This document shows, piece after piece, positions 7,361-13,022 of a stretch of 13,022 nucleotides of DNA (positions are counted from its first letter, which is position 1; each line of letters starts with the position of its first letter). Origin of the DNA: Sulfurimonadaceae bacterium (GTDB taxonomy: Bacteria > Campylobacterota > Campylobacteria > Campylobacterales > Sulfurimonadaceae); contig JAPHSI010000231.1 in assembly GCA_026193155.1 (NCBI GenBank), positions 1-13,022 on the forward strand, read 5' to 3'. Under the pieces are notes generated by a model. The model searched no databases and had not been told where the DNA came from. It saw nothing but the letters and a program-made list of their open reading frames with translations. The position numbers and the translations under genes were made by a program.

Positions 7361-8325
7361 GAAAGATGTCATTGATCTCAATTGCTATGTGTACTTATAA
7401 TGGTGAGAGGTTTTTAAAAGAACAGCTAGACTCTTTAGTAAATCAGTCATATAAAAATATAGAACTTATTATTTGTGATGATTGTTCTACTGATAATACT
7501 GTTAGGATAATTGAAGAGTATATGAAAGAAGATGATAGAATAAAATTTTATCAAAATAAAACAAACTTAGGATTTGTAAAAAACTTTGAGAAAGCAATAT
7601 CTTTATGTAGTGGAGATTATATAGCATTGGCTGATCAAGATGATATATGGAAGCTTGAGAAGTTGGCTGTATTTATAGAAAACATTAAAGATAACATCTT
7701 GATTTATTCAGATGCTGAACTTATAGATGATAATGCTGATAAATTAAATAAACATTTAATAGCTGATAAAAAGAATTTAGTATCTGGAAAATGTAATAAG
7801 GCTTTTTTATTTTTTAACTGTGTTTCAGGAAATACGATGATGTTTAAAAAGGAACTTATTGATAAAATTCTTCCAATACCTTCAGAATTTTCTTTTCATG
7901 ATATATGGATTGCTTTTATATCTTCATCCATTGGCACAATAACTTATACAAATGAGAGTATGATATATTATAGAAGATACTCTGAACAAGTTACTGCTTC
8001 TAAGCAAAGAAGTTACCAATCTTTTTTTGATAGATTAAAACAAAAAAAGGAACAGTATAAAAAATCTGCTAGAAGTAGTTTAAATGATTTTAGGTGTTTA
8101 GCTAAATTAAATTTTTTAGATTCTGATACAATTAAATTATTAAAGATACTAGTTGATCATTTTGAAAATTATGATAAAGGTTTTTTCAATAAGGAACTTT
8201 ATGACTTATTGATATTAGATTTGGACTCTTTTTTTGCTATAAAACAACAAAAAAAGCGTAAAAAATATGCTAGAAAAATTTCCTCAAAACTTAAGTTAAA
8301 TCAACTACTATTCTTTTCGATGTAA
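7357..8325 (+). CDS. Family 2 glycosyltransferase, rhamnosyltransferase-like
   Basis: This GT-A enzyme has 322 residues. ISIAMCTYNGERFLKEQLDS (residues 8-27), CDDCSTDNT (40-48) and ALADQDDIW (90-98) form the N-terminal catalytic half. The ADQDD form of the metal motif, followed by W and KLEKL, is typical of a subgroup containing many rhamnosyltransferases of O-antigen and capsule loci. Together with rmlB and rmlD nearby, rhamnose is a plausible donor, but this is inference. The GTG start at 7357 overlaps the previous stop (GTGA) and has AAGAGG at 7342-7347, 9 bases upstream. The ATG at 7366 is possible but lacks a site at good distance. The C-terminal third is Lys/Phe-rich and not recognisable. 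Confidence 0.88.
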   Translation: MRKMSLISIAMCTYNGERFLKEQLDSLVNQSYKNIELIICDDCSTDNTVRIIEEYMKEDDRIKFYQNKTNLGFVKNFEKAISLCSGDYIALADQDDIWKLEKLAVFIENIKDNILIYSDAELIDDNADKLNKHLIADKKNLVSGKCNKAFLFFNCVSGNTMMFKKELIDKILPIPSEFSFHDIWIAFISSSIGTITYTNESMIYYRRYSEQVTASKQRSYQSFFDRLKQKKEQYKKSARSSLNDFRCLAKLNFLDSDTIKLLKILVDHFENYDKGFFNKELYDLLILDLDSFFAIKQQKKRKKYARKISSKLKLNQLLFFSM

Positions 8326-8337
8326 TGGATATATAAT

Positions 8338-9597
8338 ATGTATAAAATAAACAGTATCGATATAAACAAATACAGAAACAACATAAGACTTTTAGCAGTT
8401 TTTTTAATAGCATGTGTGGCTTTTAGTATACCATTTGGGTATGAATATTCAAAAAAAATCAACGTTTTAATATTTGTTTTATGGCTGTTTATAGTAAGAA
8501 TAGAAGATATAAAATATATTTTAAAAAACAAAGTTTTAATAGTATTGTTTTTATTTATAGTATCTCACTATACAACACTATTCTTGAGTGAAGACATATC
8601 AAGTGCTCTTTATGAAATAAGACATTTTTGGAGATATATATTTATCCCAATAATTATGTATATGACGATCATAAAAAAAGGAGATATAAAATATATAATT
8701 AGTGCTTTTATCATAAGCATGTTTATCAATGAAATCATATCATATTTGATATATTTTGATTTATATCAAACAGAATTTTCTAAAACGAGACAATTCCCTG
8801 TAGGGTTTATAAATCATATACAATATAGTGTTTTAGTGGCATTCTCATCTATCTTAATACTGTACCAAGCAAAAGGTATGAAAAATGGAATTGTGAAATA
8901 TATATATGTAGTATTTTTTATTACAATGACGACAAATTTAGTTATCTCAAGCGGACGTACTGGATATGTAATTTTTTTTGTTAGTTTGATTATTTTGTTG
9001 TTTGTATATTATAAATTTACTTGGAAGAATTTTTTACAAATTTTACTTTTTCCAACAATTGTTTTCTTTATAGGGTATAAACTTAATGCCGGGGTAGAAG
9101 CTAGGATAAAAGCATCTTTAACAGCTATAGATAAAATTGGAGCAGAGAGTAATTATAATACTAGTTTGGGTACTAGAATTGCATACTATCCACTTACCTA
9201 TGATATGTTAAGTCAAAAAGAAAACAGTTTTATTTTTGGTGTTGGAATGGGTGATATACAAAAAGAATTGATAAAAAGTATAAAAAGAACGGATTATATT
9301 AAAATAGGTCCTTTGAATATTCAGCATGTTCACAGTTCATATTTAACAGCCTACTTAAATGCTGGCATACTAGGACTTATTTTACTGATTTTGTTGTTTT
9401 ATTATTTATTTAGTATGAAATTTGAAAATAAAGAGTACAAATTTATAAAATATCTATTTTTGTTAAACTTTTCTATAGGAATAATACCAGATATATTATT
9501 GACTCAAAAAATCATGATGGTTTATTTTTCAATATTTGTTGCACTTATTTTGGCTCAACAAAAAGCTGAGTACGAAGATAAACTTAAAAAAAAATAA
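8338..9597 (+). CDS. O-antigen ligase / polymerase family membrane protein
   Basis: This is a polytopic inner-membrane protein of 419 residues with about ten to twelve hydrophobic segments. They include residues 18-35, 41-55, 65-83, 98-113, 118-140, 158-176, 186-202, 208-227, 231-247, 334-357, 366-385 and 391-407. A large loop at about 248-333 contains the family's polar elements: GTRIAYY around Arg 280, GVGMGD at 301-306, and QHVHSSYL with His 330 and His 332 just before the next helix. SSGRTGY (204-210) matches the conserved Arg motif of the Wzy_C/WaaL family. WaaL joins undecaprenyl-linked O-antigen to lipid A-core in the periplasm, and Wzy polymerases share fold and motifs. The LPS-core-type genes downstream favour ligase, but polymerase is not excluded. 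The ribosome binding site is weak. This is one of the most A+T-rich genes of the window. Confidence 0.8.
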   Translation: MYKINSIDINKYRNNIRLLAVFLIACVAFSIPFGYEYSKKINVLIFVLWLFIVRIEDIKYILKNKVLIVLFLFIVSHYTTLFLSEDISSALYEIRHFWRYIFIPIIMYMTIIKKGDIKYIISAFIISMFINEIISYLIYFDLYQTEFSKTRQFPVGFINHIQYSVLVAFSSILILYQAKGMKNGIVKYIYVVFFITMTTNLVISSGRTGYVIFFVSLIILLFVYYKFTWKNFLQILLFPTIVFFIGYKLNAGVEARIKASLTAIDKIGAESNYNTSLGTRIAYYPLTYDMLSQKENSFIFGVGMGDIQKELIKSIKRTDYIKIGPLNIQHVHSSYLTAYLNAGILGLILLILLFYYLFSMKFENKEYKFIKYLFLLNFSIGIIPDILLTQKIMMVYFSIFVALILAQQKAEYEDKLKKK

Positions 9598-9640
9598 GAA
9601 GATGTTTTATAAAATAGTAGCTCTGTTTATATTTGATGTT

Positions 9641-9672
9641 TAGATATAATTTGCTTTATACATTCTAGGAGA
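9641..9672 (+). promoter_or_regulatory. Candidate promoter and ribosome binding site for the kinase operon
   Basis: The 85-base gap after the ligase gene contains a consensus -10 box TATAAT (9645-9650) in a T-rich context, without a clear -35. It also holds AGGAGA (9667-9672), 10 bases before the TTG start at 9683. Transcription would begin near 9657. Only this gap and the one before rfbF are long enough in the window for a promoter. It may mark the start of a second transcription unit for the kinase, deacetylase and last two glycosyltransferases. No intrinsic terminator hairpin for the upstream genes is visible. Confidence 0.5.
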
Positions 9673-9682
9673 ATTAAGAGAA

Positions 9683-10417
9683 TTGAAAAAAATTATAGAT
9701 CATACCTTTGATAATTTATTCCAAGACATAAGAGAGTATTTTTCGAATTCATCAGATTCTCTTCACAAAGCAAGAAATGAAATTAAAATTGTTAATTATA
9801 GTGAGAAGGAATTTGTAATTAAATCTTTTAAAATTCCAACTTTTATGAACAAGATAGTATATACATTTTTTAAAGATTCCAAAGCTAAAAAATCATACGA
9901 TAACAGTGTTAGAATTATAGATTTTGTACCAAAACCTATAGGGTTTATAGAGTTTACAAAATTTGGTCTTATATATGATAGTTATTTTGTAAGTGAAAAT
10001 TTTGATTTTGACTTTACAATACGTGAACCATTACTAGATGAAAAATTTTCTGATAAAGAAAATATTTTAAAAAAATTTGTTAAGTTTACCTATGAATTAC
10101 ACGAAAACAATATATTGCATCTTGATTTCTCACCTGGCAATATACTAATAAAAAAAGAAGATGATAATAATTATACTTTCAAAATAGTAGATATTAATAG
10201 GATGAAGTTTAAAAAATTAAGCTTAGATGAGAGGCTTAAAGCTTTTGATATGCTTTGGGTTAAAGATGAAGATATGAAAATAATTGCAAAAGAATATGCT
10301 AAGCTCTCAGATGCAGATGAGTTGTACTGTATTGATAAAGCGATATATTATTCACAAAAGTTTAAAAATTATAAAAATTTTAAAAAAAGACTAAAAGGTA
10401 AAAAAGTTGTTGATTAG
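9683..10417 (+). CDS. LPS core sugar kinase, WaaP/InaA-like
   Basis: This is a small protein-kinase-fold enzyme of 244 residues. RNEIKIV (31-37) opens the N lobe, and Lys 47 in VIKSF is the likely ATP-anchoring lysine. HLDFSPGNIL (146-155) is the catalytic loop, with Asp 148 as base and Asn 153 as metal ligand. IVDINRM (168-174) replaces the DFG motif with Asp 170, as in Kdo and heptose kinases. Enzymes of this family (WaaP, WaaY, KdkA, InaA) phosphorylate inner-core sugars of LPS at the cytoplasmic face of the membrane. The exact target here is unknown. The start is TTG, supported by AGGAGA 10 bases upstream; no ATG precedes the conserved region in a useful position. The 3' end overlaps the next gene by 11 bases. 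The location beside core-type glycosyltransferases supports the LPS role. Confidence 0.82.
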   Translation: MKKIIDHTFDNLFQDIREYFSNSSDSLHKARNEIKIVNYSEKEFVIKSFKIPTFMNKIVYTFFKDSKAKKSYDNSVRIIDFVPKPIGFIEFTKFGLIYDSYFVSENFDFDFTIREPLLDEKFSDKENILKKFVKFTYELHENNILHLDFSPGNILIKKEDDNNYTFKIVDINRMKFKKLSLDERLKAFDMLWVKDEDMKIIAKEYAKLSDADELYCIDKAIYYSQKFKNYKNFKKRLKGKKVVD

Positions 10418-11120
10418 TACCTTGTATCATAATATAAACTCAGACAAGTATAGTAATGACTATGAAGTGTTTGAAAAACATTTGGCATATATTAAAAAAA
10501 ATTTCAATGTAGTATTGCCGGGGGATAAGCTTAAAGGAAAAGATATATGCCTAACATTTGACGATGGTTTTTATAATTTTTATGAGTACGTATACCCATT
10601 ATTGAAAAAATTTGATTTAAAAGCTATTTTAGCCGTGCCAACAAAATATATTTTAGATAAGACGGAAATAGATAAACGCGAAAGACTTAATATTTTACAT
10701 GATGAGACGTATAGCAATATAGATAGAGCACCATTTTGTACATATGAAGAACTTTTGGAAATGAGCGACAGTGGGTATGTTAAAATTGCATCCCACTCTC
10801 ATTCACACGTAAACTTAGAAAAATGTAATAACTTAATTGAAGAATTAGAATTATCAAAAAACTTACTAGAATCAAAGCTTAATATTAACTGCGATACATT
10901 TATTTTTCCATTTGGAAAATATAATGATGAGGTTGTAAATGAAGCGAAAAAAAGATACAAATATCTTTTTAGAATTGGTAATGGAATAAATAAAAACTTT
11001 GGTGGCATCAAGGGAGTTATTTACCGTATTAATGCGGATAGTTTGGAAGATGAGAAAAGTATTTTTTCTTTTTCAAATATATCAAAATATAGACTTAAGT
11101 CATTTATAAAGTCATTTTAA
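10407..11120 (+). CDS. Polysaccharide deacetylase (NodB/CE4 family)
   Basis: This protein of 237 residues has a NodB-homology domain. CLTFDDGF (48-55) is motif 1, with Asp 52 as likely base and Asp 53 as metal ligand. SHSHSH (129-134) is motif 2, with His 130 and His 134 spaced HxxxH for metal binding. FPFGKYND (167-174) corresponds to motif 3, with Lys where many members have Arg or another residue. It probably removes N- or O-acetyl groups from a sugar of the glycan or its lipid-linked precursor. There is no signal peptide or membrane segment, so it would act in the cytoplasm on a lipid-linked or nucleotide-linked substrate. The start is one of two adjacent TTG codons (10407, 10410). AAGG at 10395-10398 favours 10407. 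It overlaps the kinase gene by 11 bases. Confidence 0.85.
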   Translation: MLISTLYHNINSDKYSNDYEVFEKHLAYIKKNFNVVLPGDKLKGKDICLTFDDGFYNFYEYVYPLLKKFDLKAILAVPTKYILDKTEIDKRERLNILHDETYSNIDRAPFCTYEELLEMSDSGYVKIASHSHSHVNLEKCNNLIEELELSKNLLESKLNINCDTFIFPFGKYNDEVVNEAKKRYKYLFRIGNGINKNFGGIKGVIYRINADSLEDEKSIFSFSNISKYRLKSFIKSF

Positions 11121-11123
11121 GGG
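11118..11123 (+). promoter_or_regulatory. Ribosome binding site deciding the start of the WaaE-like gene
   Basis: TAAGGG overlaps the deacetylase stop codon and lies 6 bases before the ATG at 11130. It favours that ATG over the in-frame TTG codons at 11124 and 11127, which would be too close to it. Confidence 0.6.
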
Positions 11124-11129
11124 TTGTTG

Positions 11130-11879
11130 ATGGATAAGAGTATTGTAATAATTGTAAAAAATGGCGTAAACACGATAGAAAGAACATTGAAATCTCTGCA
11201 AGGTTTTGATGATGTTATTGTGTATGATAACGGCTCAACAGATGGGACGCAAGATATTGTAACTCAATATAACAATGTTAATTTAATTGAAGGTGATTTT
11301 TTAGGTTTTGGACCAACAAAAAATAAAGCAGCTTCCTATGCAAAGCATGATTGGATAGTTATACTGGATAGTGATGAGGTTATGGATGAAGAACTTTACG
11401 AAACATTAAAGGCTACAACATTAGATGAAAACAAAGTGTATATTTTAAATTTCCATGCTTACTATAAAGAGATAAGAGTAAAGTATTGTGGTTGGAATAA
11501 TCAAAAAATAAAAAGAGTCTACAACAAATCCGTAACTCGATTTGATGATAATTTAGTTCATGAAGATATAATAATTAATAATTTAAAGCTTGAAGAATTA
11601 AAAGGGAATGTAAAACATTACAGTTATGACTCAATTAGCGATTTTATTATAAAAGTTGACAGGTACTCAACATTGTTTGCTAAAGAAAAAGCAGGAATAA
11701 AAAAATCATCACCATCAAAAGCAATATTTTCTTCTATCTATGCATTTTTTAAAACCTATATTTTACGAAAAGGTTTTTTAGATGGTTGGATAGGATTGGT
11801 TATATCTTACTCTCGAGCAAGTGTTGTTTTTTATAAATATATTAAACTATATGAGATGAATAAAGAATTAAAAAAATGA
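11130..11879 (+). CDS. Family 2 glycosyltransferase, WaaE/KdtX/LgtF-like
   Basis: This 249-residue GT-A enzyme resembles the WaaE/KdtX/LgtF group, which adds beta-linked glucose to inner-core heptose of LPS. Features are VIIVKNGVNTIERTLKSL (6-23), VYDNGSTDGT (31-40) and a GFGPTKNKAA segment (59-68). VILDSDEV (77-84) carries the DXD metal motif. The C terminus, around ILRKGFLDGWIGLVISYSRA (211-230), matches the group's characteristic tail. That tail is hydrophobic and aromatic and may sit on the membrane. Donor and acceptor are inferred from family only. ATG 11130 is preferred because of the TAAGGG just upstream, which leaves 9 bases after the deacetylase. The stop overlaps the next gene's ATG (ATGA). 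Confidence 0.86.
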   Translation: MDKSIVIIVKNGVNTIERTLKSLQGFDDVIVYDNGSTDGTQDIVTQYNNVNLIEGDFLGFGPTKNKAASYAKHDWIVILDSDEVMDEELYETLKATTLDENKVYILNFHAYYKEIRVKYCGWNNQKIKRVYNKSVTRFDDNLVHEDIIINNLKLEELKGNVKHYSYDSISDFIIKVDRYSTLFAKEKAGIKKSSPSKAIFSSIYAFFKTYILRKGFLDGWIGLVISYSRASVVFYKYIKLYEMNKELKK

Positions 11880-12913
11880 TTACTCACCTAAATTTTGCAA
11901 AAGGCTTTCGCGGTGGTGAGAGGCAAACTATGCTTCTTATTCAAGAATTATCAGTACGGGGGTATAAGCAAAAAGTTATTACAAGAGTAGAATCAGAGTT
12001 GGCAAATAGACTAGAAGGTACGAAAAACTTAGAGATTATAAGAATATCTAAACCATATTTTTTTAATCTATTTAAAGTAAAAAATGATTCTTTATTACAT
12101 GCTCATGAAACAAAGGCAGCGCAGTTCGCATTTTTTGCAAAAATGTTTTTAAAAATACCATACATAGTAACCAGAAGAGTAGACAACCCTATAAAAAATA
12201 ACTTTTTTAATAAAAAAATATATGAAAATGCAAGTGTTTGCATCTCTTTATCAAATGCAATAAAAGATGAAATTTTAAAAATAACTTCAGATGCAAATAT
12301 TAAAATTATACCGAGCGCATATAGTAAACTTAGCATAGATGAAAATCAAGCAAAAGTTATAAAAGATAGGTTTAAAGATAAATTTTTATTAGGTAATATT
12401 GGTGAATTAGATAATACTCATAAGGGGCAATTTTACCTACTAGAAGCAATGAAAAAATTGCAAGTCGAATACCCTGATATACATCTTATATTATTAGGTC
12501 GTGGCAAAGATGAGCAAATATATAAAGAACAAGTTAAGGACCTTTCAAATGTAACATTTGAAGGCTTTGTAGATAATGTAGGTGATTATATAAAATGTTT
12601 AGATTTATTTGTCTTTCCTTCATTAAATGAAGGATTAGGGTCAATCCTATTTGATATAATGCAGGCTAAAGTACCTATCATTGCTTCTAATATTGGAGGG
12701 ATACCTGATATCGTGTCTGATAAACAAACAGGATTATTGGTTAAGACTAAGAGTAGTGAAGAGATTTATAAAGCCATTTTAAAGATGTATAAAGATGAAG
12801 ATTTGAGAGAAAAACTCTCAAATGAAGCGCTAAAAAATATAGATAATTTCAGTTTTAAAAAAATGGCTGATAGATATGAAGAGTTATATAGTAGAATATC
12901 TGCTCAGGTATAA
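11876..12913 (+). CDS. Family 4 glycosyltransferase (GT-B fold)
   Basis: This retaining glycosyltransferase has 345 residues. The N-terminal acceptor domain has FAKGFRGGERQTMLLIQEL (7-25), the usual glycine-rich loop, and HAHETKAA (75-82). The C-terminal domain has LLGNIGELDNTHKGQ (171-185), LILLGRG (204-210) and FEGFVDNV (228-235). PSLNEGLGS (248-256) is the donor phosphate/sugar site, followed by IASNIGGIPDIV (269-280) and GLLV. In the usual EX7E motif the first Glu (252) is present but the second position is Asp 260. This is a conservative change that some family members tolerate. The start is an ATGA overlap with the previous gene; its ribosome binding site is weak, so translation is probably coupled. 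It ends 4 bases short of an oppositely oriented gene. The substrate is unknown. Confidence 0.9.
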   Translation: MITHLNFAKGFRGGERQTMLLIQELSVRGYKQKVITRVESELANRLEGTKNLEIIRISKPYFFNLFKVKNDSLLHAHETKAAQFAFFAKMFLKIPYIVTRRVDNPIKNNFFNKKIYENASVCISLSNAIKDEILKITSDANIKIIPSAYSKLSIDENQAKVIKDRFKDKFLLGNIGELDNTHKGQFYLLEAMKKLQVEYPDIHLILLGRGKDEQIYKEQVKDLSNVTFEGFVDNVGDYIKCLDLFVFPSLNEGLGSILFDIMQAKVPIIASNIGGIPDIVSDKQTGLLVKTKSSEEIYKAILKMYKDEDLREKLSNEALKNIDNFSFKKMADRYEELYSRISAQV

Positions 12914-12917
12914 TAAA

Positions 12918-13022
12918 TTATTTTTTTTCTGAAGCAGTGATATATGTCCTATCAGTACTAATATTATTTACACCCGGAAGTATCATCTTAACATCTTCTT
13001 TTTCAATTAACATTTTTAAGAA
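12918..13022 (-). CDS. 3' end of an unidentified convergent gene
   Basis: On the minus strand the frame is open from the window edge at 13022 to a TAA at 12920-12918, giving 34 C-terminal residues. These contain EKEDVKMILPGVNNI and end in TASEKK. Codon use resembles the + strand genes, and the peptide looks like real protein rather than low-complexity shadow. Its stop lies 4 bases from the stop of the GT4 gene, which makes a tail-to-tail junction without room for separate terminators. I do not recognise the family from this fragment. The orientation switch probably marks the right-hand end of the + strand transcription unit. Confidence 0.6.
   Translation of the reverse strand, partial: FLKMLIEKEDVKMILPGVNNISTDRTYITASEKK

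Noticed and set aside
8301..8531. Minus-strand open frame of 76 codons across the start of the ligase gene
   Set aside because: It is antisense to a well-supported membrane protein; its hydrophobicity simply mirrors A+T-rich membrane-segment codons.
10799..11011. Minus-strand open frame of 70 codons
   Set aside because: It is antisense to the NodB metal-binding region of the deacetylase, with no independent evidence.
12103..12336. Minus-strand open frame of 77 codons
   Set aside because: It is antisense to the GT4 gene and has no motif or start signal.
1..13022. CRISPR array, tRNA, rRNA or phage genes
   Set aside because: No regularly spaced repeats, cloverleaf-like sequences, rRNA segments or phage-type genes were seen; coding sequence fills nearly the whole window.

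Overview
The window is one arm of a surface-polysaccharide (lipopolysaccharide / O-antigen and outer-core) biosynthesis locus from a low-GC bacterium. The strong A+T bias, heavy AGA and TTA codon use, tightly overlapping genes and the LPS-type gene set suggest a Campylobacterota member (Sulfurimonas/Arcobacter-like). That assignment is inferred from style and family resemblance, not from a marker gene. All complete genes read on the + strand. A minus-strand gene enters at the right edge with only its last 34 codons inside.

Layout. (1) 2-1644: the end of rmlD and all of rmlB, the last and second enzymes of dTDP-L-rhamnose synthesis; rmlA and rmlC would be expected to the left. (2) 1645-1846: a 202-base gap holding a 35-codon fragment that looks like the C-terminal end of an SGNH/GDSL hydrolase, then a candidate promoter with a perfect palindrome. 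(3) 1847-6479: a five-gene CDP-3,6-dideoxyhexose cassette, rfbF(ddhA)-rfbG(ddhB)-RmlC-like epimerase-short-chain reductase-rfbH(ddhC), with every junction overlapping or nearly so. (4) 6479-9597: two family 2 glycosyltransferases and a polytopic O-antigen ligase/polymerase-like protein. (5) 9598-9682: a short gap with a good -10 box, starting what looks like a second transcription unit. (6) 9683-12913: a WaaP/InaA-type sugar kinase, a NodB-type polysaccharide deacetylase, a WaaE/KdtX/LgtF-like family 2 glycosyltransferase and a GT4 glycosyltransferase. This group looks like LPS core or inner-glycan decoration. (7) 12918-13022: the 3' end of an unidentified convergent gene.

How the genes fit together. 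The rml genes supply dTDP-rhamnose. The rfbFGH group converts glucose-1-phosphate to CDP-glucose, then CDP-4-keto-6-deoxyglucose, then a 3-deoxy intermediate. The RmlC-like protein and the reductase probably finish a CDP-3,6-dideoxyhexose. A 5-epimerase-like protein in the cassette points to CDP-L-ascarylose rather than abequose or paratose. The neighbouring glycosyltransferases would assemble these sugars into a glycan that the WaaL-like protein could transfer to, or polymerise for, lipid A-core. The RfbH partner reductase (ddhD/rfbI), a flippase or ABC exporter, and an initiating phosphoglycosyltransferase are not in this window.
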